DNA of 64,000 bases from Sunxiuqinia sp963677175 (GTDB taxonomy: Bacteria > Bacteroidota > Bacteroidia > Bacteroidales > Prolixibacteraceae): positions 744,001 through 808,000 of the forward strand of contig CAXXES010000001.1 of NCBI GenBank assembly GCA_963677175.2, read 5' to 3'. The position numbers and the translations under genes are program-made. The notes under the pieces were generated by a model. That model was not told the DNA's origin and did not search any database. It saw nothing but the letters and a program-made list of their open reading frames with translations. Positions 45,707 to 54,023 of the stretch are shown one piece after another; within the stretch, counting starts at the first letter, position 1, and the number at the start of each line of letters is the position of its first letter.

Positions 45707-48061
45707 TTATTCATATCTCAAGCTCTCAACTGGGTTTTTAGTAGCAGCTTTCCACGATTGAAATGAAACCGTTAGCAGCGCTATTCCCAAAGCCAATAAT
45801 CCAGCCAGTGCAAAAATCGACCACGAAAGCTGGGTTCTGTAAGCAAAGTTTTCGAGCCATTTATTGGTAGCAAACCAAGCCACTGGCGTAGCAATTAAGA
45901 ATGCTACAATTACCCATTTTATAAAATTCATATTCAGCAGGCCTACAACTTGCGTAATCTGTGCTCCGTTTACTTTACGTACGCCTATTTCTTTTCTGCG
46001 GTTTTGAGCGGTGTAGCTTGCCAATGCAAAAATCCCGAGCGACGAAATAAGGATAGCGAAAATGGCAAAGTACCCCACTATTTTTGCCGTGCGTTCTTCT
46101 TTCTGATAAGCTGAATTCAAAGCATCGTCAATAAAATTAAGTACCAGCGGATCGGAGGGCGATAACTCTTTAAAAACAGCTTTTGTCCGCTCCAAAATAG
46201 CAGGTAAATTACCACCACTTCCTCTTACCAATACATAAGGTGCCCAATCCATATCTCTTAACATAAACATAGTTGGCCTTGGTTTCTGATACAACGACCT
46301 GAAATTCACATCCTCCACAACTTCGCTTATTTTTACCATGTTGTCGTAAAGTTTGAATTCGTTGTAAGGAGCTTCGAGTTCAAGGTCGTTCACTCCTGTT
46401 TTGTTAAGAACCAGGGCAAACTTGTCATCGCCCTGAATATTATCGGTAATCGAAATTTTGTTTTTTAGCGGGATTCCAAGAGCCGAGAAGAAAGCAGTAT
46501 CTACCCTGAACTGGTCGAAACTTTGCGGCTTCTCGTTGTAAACAAACGACTGGTTATTAATTGGTCCGCCCGGAAAATCGTTGCAAAAGGAAACTGCCTG
46601 TACTCCGGAAATTTTCATTAATTCATTTCGGAACACATTCTTTTGTTTATTGGTATCGTCGGTCATTCTAATGTAAAAGGTGTGGTCTTTATCAAATCCC
46701 AGATCATAGTTTTTCATGTAGTTATTTTGCTTCATAATAAAAGCCACAACTACGATTAATACAATGGAAACGGTATATTGAAAAACAACCATTGCTTTCT
46801 GGCTGAAACTGTTTTTTAGCCGCGAGGGAACTCCTTTTATAATTTCAACCGATTTAAAGCCCGAAAGAAGGAGTGCAGGAACCAAACCCGCAACAAGTCC
46901 GGTTACAAATACCACCAGTAAACTGCGCAACAGAAATCCATTATTGAATATATCTGAAAAACTAAAGTCAGTGTTAACCAGTTTATTAAACTCAGGCAAA
47001 ACAATAACTGTCAAAAAAATGGCTAGTACTGTTGAGATAAAACTAACAACAGTCGATTCCATTAAAAATTGTCGCACAATGCTCCATCGCATCGAACCAA
47101 TAATCTTCTTTATCGCGACTTCTTTTGTTCGTTTAACCGATTGGGTGATGCTTAGATTAATGTAATTTATGGCTGCAATTATTACTATGGATAAAGCAAT
47201 AAGGGCAAGAATATTAAGAAACTTTTTATTGCCCTGCCGGGTTCCGATATAATCAGTTGCAGAGAGGTTAAAATATACATCTTCGAGAGGCGTAAAAAAG
47301 ATTTCTTTACTCCTGTCGTTTTGAAAAACCCAGTAAAACTCCTTGATTTTTTCCAATAGTTCAGCTTCATGTGCTTTTATGTTACTGTTTTTATGCGCCA
47401 GTACATAAAGACCAAAGGAGCTGTTTCCATAATCCTGCAAAAAATAATCAGCTCCTTCGTCGCCATTTCCCCAAATTCTGGGCAACATCAAAAAATTGAG
47501 AATCATGTTTGGCTTTACAAAATGGGTATTGTCTTTGAAATCGCTGTATATTCCCGAAACAACGAAATCCTTTCCGCTAAAATTAAAGCTTTCGCCTACC
47601 GGATTTTTATCGCCAAAAATTTTCTTTGCAAAGCTTTCAGATAAAACAGCGCTCTCTTTTGCCTCCAAAACCTGGCTGGCATCTCCAACAAGCAGCGGGA
47701 AAGAGAAAATAGTGAAGAATGTTGAATCGGCTAGCAAACAATTACCACTTTCGAATTTTTTATTGTCATAAGTTAAAGTACCATCTATCCTAAATGTGCG
47801 GGTGTAGCTTTCGGCCTCGGCAATATTTTCTAAAATATACTGTCCGAAAGGAGGTGCAAAAGTTTCAATATTATCACCATGTACGCGATATATTCTGTCT
47901 TTATTCGCGTGAAACGCATCCACTGATATCTCGTTGGAAACATAAGAGGACAATAACAAAACCAGGGTTAAGGCAATTGCCAATCCAAAAATATTTATTG
48001 CCGAATGAAGTTTGTTTCTTCGCAGGTTACGAAGCATTAATTTAAATTGTGTCCAGAACAT
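45707..48061 (-). CDS. FtsX/MacB-like ABC permease P16
   Basis: 784 residues from the ATG at 48059-48061 (MFWTQFKLMLRNLRRNK), preferred over an upstream TTG. The body is related to P22 (61757): both have EVAIKKIIGSMRWS/EIAIKKLMGSSKWT, KSVEIIKG/NPVEIVKG and DVNFRSL/DFNYRSL. The tail is the most diverged of the full shared type (NGAQITQVVGLLNMNF, AYRTQLSWSIFAL, SFQSWKAATKNPVESLRYE), so it may have escaped recent exchange. Its relative P22 has a standard tail instead. Confidence 0.92.
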   Translation of the reverse strand: MFWTQFKLMLRNLRRNKLHSAINIFGLAIALTLVLLLSSYVSNEISVDAFHANKDRIYRVHGDNIETFAPPFGQYILENIAEAESYTRTFRIDGTLTYDNKKFESGNCLLADSTFFTIFSFPLLVGDASQVLEAKESAVLSESFAKKIFGDKNPVGESFNFSGKDFVVSGIYSDFKDNTHFVKPNMILNFLMLPRIWGNGDEGADYFLQDYGNSSFGLYVLAHKNSNIKAHEAELLEKIKEFYWVFQNDRSKEIFFTPLEDVYFNLSATDYIGTRQGNKKFLNILALIALSIVIIAAINYINLSITQSVKRTKEVAIKKIIGSMRWSIVRQFLMESTVVSFISTVLAIFLTVIVLPEFNKLVNTDFSFSDIFNNGFLLRSLLVVFVTGLVAGLVPALLLSGFKSVEIIKGVPSRLKNSFSQKAMVVFQYTVSIVLIVVVAFIMKQNNYMKNYDLGFDKDHTFYIRMTDDTNKQKNVFRNELMKISGVQAVSFCNDFPGGPINNQSFVYNEKPQSFDQFRVDTAFFSALGIPLKNKISITDNIQGDDKFALVLNKTGVNDLELEAPYNEFKLYDNMVKISEVVEDVNFRSLYQKPRPTMFMLRDMDWAPYVLVRGSGGNLPAILERTKAVFKELSPSDPLVLNFIDDALNSAYQKEERTAKIVGYFAIFAILISSLGIFALASYTAQNRRKEIGVRKVNGAQITQVVGLLNMNFIKWVIVAFLIATPVAWFATNKWLENFAYRTQLSWSIFALAGLLALGIALLTVSFQSWKAATKNPVESLRYE

Positions 48062-48103
48062 ATTATGAGTTTTTCTTATCAAAGCTAACTTTGATAATTC
48101 TTA

Positions 48104-50470
48104 TTATTCATACCGTAATGCCTCAACCGGATTACGCGTTGCAGCTTTCCAGCTTTGCCAGCTTACCGTGAGCAGGGCAATTCCCAAAGCAAGCACGCCG
48201 GCCAGGGCAAAGATCCACCAGCTTAGTTCCGTTTTGTAGGCAAAGTTTTCGAGCCATTTGTGCATGGCGAACCAGGCAATTGGTGTGGCAATTATAAAGG
48301 CTATGGCTACCCATTTTATGAAATCTTTGTTGAGCATGGTGAGTATTTCGGATATGCGGGCGCCGTTTACTTTGCGGATGCCGATTTCCTTGGTTCTCCG
48401 GGTCATGGCATAGGAAGAAAGTGCGAACAGCCCGATACAGGACAAAATAATAGCGACAACCGAAAACCAGGCAGTGATCCGGCTCACTTTCACGTACTCT
48501 TTGTACTGCTGGTTCAGCTTATCTTCAGCAAAGAAATAATTAACTGATTCGGACGGATTTGTTTGCTGCCACTTCTCTTTCATCAATTCAATGACCTGGA
48601 ATGTCGCGCCGGGCTTAGCCCTTACTGAAAGATAATCCCAGTTGGCGAAATTCTCCCATTCTGTAAAAAAATGGGCCAGCGGTTGCATTTCCTTTTGGGC
48701 ACCTTGGTAACTGAAATCATCCACCATCCCAATCAAGGTGTTGGGATTCCCTGTTTTTGAGCTTTCATGCAGAATTTGCCCGGAAACTTCTTCATAACCC
48801 AATTTCTTCATGGCTGTTTTATTCAACACCATGCTGTTTTTGTAAGTTGACAAATCCTGGTCGAAGCCCATACCATCCAGCATCCTGATGCCGTAGGTTT
48901 TAAAATAGTTTTTTCCGACATAGGATTTCCTCAGGTGAATCCTTTCCACAGCGCTTCCCGCTTCTGGATAGAACGTGTTGTAATTCTCATTGTAAGTGCC
49001 CGGAATGCTTTGTGAGAAACAAGCCGATTCCACAAAGGGACTGACTTCCAGTTCTTCGGCAATCAGTTTGAACTTTTGGGATGCTGCTTGCTCGTCGGGG
49101 TACTGCCAGCTGTTCAGTTCGGCCACCAACACATGCTCTTTATCAAATTTGGGATCTTTCTCAATCATAAAGTTGATCTGTTTGCGGACAAAAAACGTCC
49201 CCGAAATCAGCATGATGGCAATGACAAACTGAACCACGACCAAAGAATGGCGGGAAGCATTGGTTTTGCCATTGACAAACAAGTTTCCGTGCAAGCTTTC
49301 GCTCAGTTTGGCACGCGCCCAGAACAGCGACGGGATCAATCCTGACAGAATGCCGACAACAAGCCAAACCGAAAGAAGCAAAAGAACCAACAAACCGTTT
49401 TGCGCCGGGGTAAAAAGCAGGCGGGTCTCGAACAGGCGGTTGAAGGATGGCAAAAGCAAAACCGTCAGTATGCATCCCACCAGCAAAGCAATAAAACTGA
49501 CGATCAGGGTTTCGCCCATCATTTGCCCGAACAGGTAACGGCTGGTAGCCCCGGTAACTTTTTTGATCCCAATCTCGCGCGTCCTGGACAACGAACTGGT
49601 GATGGTCAGGTTAATAAAGTTAACAACGGCAATACCAATAATACCCAGGGCAATGATGCTCAGAATAATCATCAACGTCTGGTTGGATTCCTGCTTCGCA
49701 TGATAATCCCGAAAAGCCAGCAGGTTCAGGTCGGTTTTATTTTCGCCTACAGGAAAGAAATAACTGTGTACAATATTTTGCAGCTTCTGGTCAATGCCTT
49801 CGGGTTTTGTCCCGTCTTTCAGCAAAACATAGGTTTCGGAAAAGGTGTTGTACCAGTCGTGAATATCTCTAACCCAAGGTGAGATTTCCTCTCCGGTTTC
49901 GTAAGAAGAAACCACGTCAAATTTGATGGATGAATTAGTAGGAACATCCACCACGCCATTCACATGCAGAAAGATATTGTCGAACCGTACCTGGAGCTTT
50001 TTACCGATTGCCGGGCTATTGCCAAAATATTTTTCAGCAAAAGCCTTGCTAACCACCACTCCATATTTATCCTGAATTTCCCCCCGAACAGGACCTTCTA
50101 CAAAAGGAAACGAAAACACCGAAAAAAAGCCAGTGTCCACATAGTGAATGTTTTCAAAAAAAGCGGTTTCGCCATGACTCATTCGAATGCCTTCCCAATC
50201 GAAAATGCGCGTGCCGTTTTCCACTTCGGGGATTTGTTCCAGCATTTTGGGCAACAACGTGCCCTTGGTCTGAATTCCCTCCCCTTCGCGAACCCGGTAA
50301 ATGTTGGACAGGTTTTTATTGAAATGATTGTAAGTGAAGTCATTGTAGACATACAGAAAAAGAATTAGGAACGCAGCGATCCCAATTCCCAACCCAAACA
50401 CATTGATGAGAAGGTAGTTTTTCTTCTTCAATAAAAACCGGAGGCTATTTTTGAGCTGTAATAAATTCAT
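48104..50470 (-). CDS. FtsX/MacB-like ABC permease P17
   Basis: 788 residues. The first FtsX half has TREIGIKKVTGATSRYLFG and the linker KLSESLHGNL; the second periplasmic domain has GMVDDFSYQGA. The tail is the full shared type with NGARISEILTMLNKDFIKW, KTELSWW, AGVLALGIAL and the Lys end. It is the first permease after the HU-like cargo gene and is 21 bp from the next permease, so a promoter in the 316-bp gap 50471-50786 could drive the run P17 to P15. No promoter sequence was recognised there. Confidence 0.92.
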   Translation of the reverse strand: MNLLQLKNSLRFLLKKKNYLLINVFGLGIGIAAFLILFLYVYNDFTYNHFNKNLSNIYRVREGEGIQTKGTLLPKMLEQIPEVENGTRIFDWEGIRMSHGETAFFENIHYVDTGFFSVFSFPFVEGPVRGEIQDKYGVVVSKAFAEKYFGNSPAIGKKLQVRFDNIFLHVNGVVDVPTNSSIKFDVVSSYETGEEISPWVRDIHDWYNTFSETYVLLKDGTKPEGIDQKLQNIVHSYFFPVGENKTDLNLLAFRDYHAKQESNQTLMIILSIIALGIIGIAVVNFINLTITSSLSRTREIGIKKVTGATSRYLFGQMMGETLIVSFIALLVGCILTVLLLPSFNRLFETRLLFTPAQNGLLVLLLLSVWLVVGILSGLIPSLFWARAKLSESLHGNLFVNGKTNASRHSLVVVQFVIAIMLISGTFFVRKQINFMIEKDPKFDKEHVLVAELNSWQYPDEQAASQKFKLIAEELEVSPFVESACFSQSIPGTYNENYNTFYPEAGSAVERIHLRKSYVGKNYFKTYGIRMLDGMGFDQDLSTYKNSMVLNKTAMKKLGYEEVSGQILHESSKTGNPNTLIGMVDDFSYQGAQKEMQPLAHFFTEWENFANWDYLSVRAKPGATFQVIELMKEKWQQTNPSESVNYFFAEDKLNQQYKEYVKVSRITAWFSVVAIILSCIGLFALSSYAMTRRTKEIGIRKVNGARISEILTMLNKDFIKWVAIAFIIATPIAWFAMHKWLENFAYKTELSWWIFALAGVLALGIALLTVSWQSWKAATRNPVEALRYE

Positions 50471-50632
50471 AACATCGAAATTAGTTAGTCCTTTTCATTC
50501 AAAAAAGATACCTCTATTGTATTCAGCTGCAAATCAGCACAGAAGAAAAAAGACAGATACTTCAATTGTCAAAATATTTTACACCTTGTGTCTATATTTT
50601 TACCATTCCATCTATTTACTCAATGTTTGCCC

Positions 50633-50665
50633 AGTCAGGGCTTCACTCCAATTGAAACCCTGACT
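50633..50665. terminator. candidate hairpin after the HU-like gene
   Basis: AGTCAGGG (50633-50640) and CCCTGACT (50658-50665) form an 8-bp perfect stem with a 17-nt loop. It is downstream of the HU-like gene on the minus strand. No U-tract follows, so termination is only possible. Confidence 0.3.
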
Positions 50666-50683
50666 ATTCGTAGCCGTCTGCCA

Positions 50684-50787
50684 ATTGTCTGAACTCCCGA
50701 CCCGTTGGGACAAGCTATGATTTTTATGATTGCTTTTAGTTCAACGATCACGTTGACTTCTACAATAAAATATGCCCGACGTGTCCC
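50684..50787 (-). pseudogene. GxxExxY-family fragment with one repeat C end
   Basis: The minus strand reads GTRRAYFIVEVNVIVELKAII, the strand before and after the conserved VELKA of the family, then breaks off. The left side begins with the repeat C end TTGTCTGAA, preceded by a ~20-bp trace of a permease tail (about 50665-50683). The fragment begins inside the HU-like gene's stop codon region. Confidence 0.5.
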
Positions 50788-51176
50788 TATTTTCGGCTCC
50801 GTTTTACCTTCATTTTCTTCAATTCCTCTTTTATGTGTTTGTCGGGAATAAAACTCAGGCGTAATTCCCTGATGTTTTTAGCGGTAACCAACTCCGGTGC
50901 CTCACTGGTTGTAACCTTGGCATGAAGGCGGAATATACCCAGCTCGTTCAGCTTGACCGTTTTCCCGTCGGCAAGCAGTTCGGGGATCAGGTCAACCAGG
51001 GCCTTTATAATAAGGGCCAGGTCGGCCCCGCTGGCGGTTGTACGTTTCTCCAGTATTTTGGCAATGTCATTAATGTCAACTTGGGAGGACCCGGTAAGCT
51101 TTGGAAACCATAATTTCTTTCCATCGCGGCCTTCCCCCGGGCGGAAGGTTGAGATAACTTTGTAAACTAAATTCAT
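50787..51176 (-). CDS. HU-like DNA-binding protein
   Basis: 129 residues with the Bacteroidota HU-like pattern: YKVISTFRPGEG, VDINDIAKILEKRTTASGADL, ALVDLIPELLADGKTVKLNELGIFRL and IRELRLSFIPD. The C-terminus is very basic (KKMKVKRSRK). It probably bends or coats DNA; the specific role is unknown. It interrupts the permease array and begins 35 bp from the right copy of the 94-bp inverted repeat. Such genes are common single units in the phylum and may be passengers. A longer relative with a DUF4469 domain is at 8048. Confidence 0.85.
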   Translation of the reverse strand: MNLVYKVISTFRPGEGRDGKKLWFPKLTGSSQVDINDIAKILEKRTTASGADLALIIKALVDLIPELLADGKTVKLNELGIFRLHAKVTTSEAPELVTAKNIRELRLSFIPDKHIKEELKKMKVKRSRK

Positions 51177-51211
51177 CGCATTCGATTGTTATTTGTTAGG
51201 CTTCTTTATTC

Positions 51212-51305
51212 TAAGTACTAAGCAATAATTGTTGTCGTATTTCTGTCTTCTAATAAACTATGAGAGAAGTGATAACAAATATAATAGATAGGTCCGTGAC
51301 CTTAA
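51212..51305. repeat. 94-bp inverted repeat, right copy
   Basis: Inverted relative to the left copy at 20393-20486, with one mismatch (position about 51270, T for A). It begins 35 bp upstream of the HU-like start codon, so it could contain that gene's promoter. Its right end overlaps the first of two palindromes. Confidence 0.85.
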
Positions 51306-51380
51306 TGCGCATTAGATATATTTTTACACAGCACTGTTTTTTTTTTTCTAAGCAGGAAATTCCAATCTAATGCGCATTAA
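51302..51380. promoter_or_regulatory. paired 16-bp inverted repeats with palindromic cores
   Basis: TTAATGCGCATTAGAT (51302-51317) and its exact complement ATCTAATGCGCATTAA (51365-51380) flank 47 bp that include a long T-run. Each core, TAATGCGCATTA, is itself a perfect palindrome. The pair lies upstream of the HU-like gene. It could be a dimeric operator pair or a recombination site. Confidence 0.5.
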
Positions 51381-51422
51381 AAGATAGAGCTTTCATAACA
51401 AAAATACAACCCGGTAAATACG

Positions 51423-51453
51423 ATTCGCCGGGTTCCTCGTTGCCGCACGCCAA
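51423..51453 (-). pseudogene. orphan permease tail
   Basis: Matches the AATRNPAN-like part of the shared end on the minus strand (GGCAACGAGGAACCCGG) without a stop. It joins repeat C directly, as at 9.09 kb. Confidence 0.5.
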
Positions 51454-51455
51454 TT

Positions 51456-51598
51456 GTCTGAATCAGGATTACGCGGATTAATTGATTTTCAGGATTAATG
51501 TTTCCTGAATAGTTGTTTTTTGTACGATTGGGGGTCTCCATTTTCCCACCATTTTAAAACCAGGTTAATCCTTCCATCCTGCAAATCCAGATTCAGAC
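51456..51598. repeat. repeat C, short copy with terminal inverted repeats
   Basis: Ends are GTCTGAATCAGGATT (51456-51470) and AATCCAGATTCAGAC (51584-51598), inverted with one mismatch. Inside, CAGGATTAATGTTTCCTGAAT matches the copy at 9.1 kb, but no GxxExxY coding remains. It lies between the stop of the permease at 51602 and an orphan tail. Confidence 0.6.
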
Positions 51599-51601
51599 AT
51601 T

Positions 51602-53965
51602 TTATTCATACCTCAGTGCCTCCACCGGGTTCCTTGTGGCTGCCTTCCAACTCTGCCAACTTACCGTTAACAGGGCAATGCCCAATGCCAGTAAGCCGGA
51701 CAGGGCAAAGATCCACCAGCTTAGTTCCGTTTTGTAGGCGAAGTTTTCGAGCCATTTGCGCATGGCATAGTATGCAACGGGAGTAGCAATAACAAATGCG
51801 ATAACTACCCAAATGACAAAGTCTTTATTGAGCATGCTCAGTATTTCGGAGATGCGGGCGCCGTTTACCTTCCTTATACCTATTTCTTTGGTACGGCGCT
51901 GTACAACAAAAAGGCTTACGCCAGACAGGCCAAGGCATGAAAGTACGATGGCAATGCCTGCAAAAATTTTAAGCAATAACGCCAGCTTTGTTTCCGCTAA
52001 ATAAAATTGTTGGTAGGTGCCGTCAAGAAACTCGTATGAAAAAGGCTCATTGGCATTTATGGCTTTCCATTTTTCTTCTATCGAAGAAATTACAGATGAA
52101 ATATTCCCGGTATATTTGATGAATGTGACTGCTTCCTGGTTCCAGTTTCCCTCTTTAAACAAGTAGATCTGGGGAAAAACCGGATGATGCAACGATTTGG
52201 TAAGTGCATCCTCAATTACTCCAACAACTACACGGCGTTCATTATTGAAAAATATTTCTTCCCCGACAGGTTCTGCAAGTCCAAGTTCGTCGGCGGCTTT
52301 TTGGTTTACCAAACAAGCCTCTTCATTATCACGTCCAAACTCCCGGGAAAAGCTTCGTCCTTCTCTTACATGAATATCGAGGGTTTTGAAATAATCATAA
52401 CTAACCCAGCATCGCTCAGCAAGCGGTCCCTGTTCGTAGCTCATCCCGGTTAACCAGATAGGTCCGCCATCATCTTCAGTGGTAATCAGGCACGATTTTG
52501 CAGTAACGCTTTTTATTCCCGGTATTTTAAGCAATTCTTCCTTAAAAGATGGAAAACGATCCTGCAGTTTTCCTTTTATCGGGAAATAAATGACCTGTTC
52601 TTTATTGAATCCCAGGTTTTTATGAAGAAGAAACTCCTTCTGTTTCGAAACGGCCAATGTGGTTGCCAGTAATACGATCGAAATAAAAAACTGCAGGATG
52701 ATCAATCCGTTCTTTACGAGCCATGGCCTTGCTTGCGGAACTTGCTTTACTTTCAGCATCGCTGCTGGTTGAAAGGATGAAAGATAGAGAGCAGGAAACA
52801 AGCCCGCAAATATGCCGATAACAAGAATTACGCCGGAGAAAAAAAGCCAGATTCCCGCATTATGGATGTCAAACTTCAGGTCTAATCCGAAGGAGGGGCC
52901 AATAACAGGCAGGCTCAGCCCTACCAGGATCGATGCAACTACCGTGGCAATGAGGATATGAATAAATGTTTCAGACATTAACTGAAACACCAGGCTTGCC
53001 CTTCCTGCCCCCAGAATCTTGTTAATCCCCACTTCTTTATTCCTGACGGTGTTTTGAGCCTCAAATAAATTGATAAAATTAATACAACTGATAAGGAGGA
53101 TAGCCAGTACTACAAATGAAAAAACGTACACATTCCTTATATCTCCCGTTTTTAGCTTTTCATTGTTATACCGGTAATCGAAATAAATTTCACTGAATGG
53201 CTGGAGATCATAAAAAAGGCCCAGATCATCCCATAGCTGGGTGTTAGCTGAGATGATCCCGCTCATTTTCTTTTCAATCCCGGCAATGTCTGCATTTTCG
53301 GAGAGAAGCAAATAAGAATAAACGCGGTTCGAATTCCAATCCTCAAAATAGGTGTTTTGCCGGGTAAGGGTGGACATTGAAAGAAGAAAATCGAATTGCA
53401 GATGCGAGTTCCCCGGAACATTTTTAAAAACAGCTTTGACGGTATAATTTTCTCCTTCTATATCAAGAACTTCTCCAATAGGGTCTGCCTTTCCAAAGTA
53501 TTTATTGGCCGTCGATTCGCTGATTACTATTGAATTCGGTTCAGCCAATACGTTGGTTTTGTCGCCGGAGCGTAAAGGAAAATTGAACAGCTCAAACACA
53601 GAATTGTCGGTAAAGTATCCGTTATTTTCATAGAAAGCGTGTTGTCCGTACTTAAACACAGAATTTTTAGCATGGTAGAACCTGACATAGTTTGTTATTT
53701 CAGGTATTGCTTTTGTGAACCCGGGGCCAAACAAGGGAGGAATGTAAATCTCATGCACTTCTTCATTGTTAATTGATCCGTGTTCTACGATGCGATAAAT
53801 ATTTTTATAGTTTTTATGAAACTGATCAAAACCAACCTGACTTTGTATCCAAAGAGTGATGATAAAAACACAGGCAATGCCAACCGCGAATCCTGCAATA
53901 TTGATGCTGAATGACAATGGTTGACGTTTGCTGTTCCGAATCGTGGTTTTCAATAGCTTTAACAT
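51602..53965 (-). CDS. FtsX/MacB-like ABC permease P18
   Basis: 787 residues. The first FtsX half has NKEVGINKILGAGRASLVF and the linker QPAAMLKVKQ; the second periplasmic domain has GVIEDALTKSL. The tail is the full shared type, with DFVIWVVIAFVIATPVAYYAMRKW, KTELSWW, ALSGLLALG and the Lys end. The MRKW variant occurs only here and in the next gene (P19). The two tails match at 127 of 128 bases in one block and differ more in a neighbouring block. It is transcribed before the HU-like gene. Confidence 0.92.
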   Translation of the reverse strand: MLKLLKTTIRNSKRQPLSFSINIAGFAVGIACVFIITLWIQSQVGFDQFHKNYKNIYRIVEHGSINNEEVHEIYIPPLFGPGFTKAIPEITNYVRFYHAKNSVFKYGQHAFYENNGYFTDNSVFELFNFPLRSGDKTNVLAEPNSIVISESTANKYFGKADPIGEVLDIEGENYTVKAVFKNVPGNSHLQFDFLLSMSTLTRQNTYFEDWNSNRVYSYLLLSENADIAGIEKKMSGIISANTQLWDDLGLFYDLQPFSEIYFDYRYNNEKLKTGDIRNVYVFSFVVLAILLISCINFINLFEAQNTVRNKEVGINKILGAGRASLVFQLMSETFIHILIATVVASILVGLSLPVIGPSFGLDLKFDIHNAGIWLFFSGVILVIGIFAGLFPALYLSSFQPAAMLKVKQVPQARPWLVKNGLIILQFFISIVLLATTLAVSKQKEFLLHKNLGFNKEQVIYFPIKGKLQDRFPSFKEELLKIPGIKSVTAKSCLITTEDDGGPIWLTGMSYEQGPLAERCWVSYDYFKTLDIHVREGRSFSREFGRDNEEACLVNQKAADELGLAEPVGEEIFFNNERRVVVGVIEDALTKSLHHPVFPQIYLFKEGNWNQEAVTFIKYTGNISSVISSIEEKWKAINANEPFSYEFLDGTYQQFYLAETKLALLLKIFAGIAIVLSCLGLSGVSLFVVQRRTKEIGIRKVNGARISEILSMLNKDFVIWVVIAFVIATPVAYYAMRKWLENFAYKTELSWWIFALSGLLALGIALLTVSWQSWKAATRNPVEALRYE

Positions 53966-54023
53966 CGTTTCTTTTTTTTAGTTTCCCAACATTTCCACCC
54001 CCTGTTTTTCCGGGATCTGCATT

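Noticed and set aside
49400..49882. A 160-codon plus-strand frame
   Set aside because: It lies wholly antisense to an intact permease with all expected motifs.
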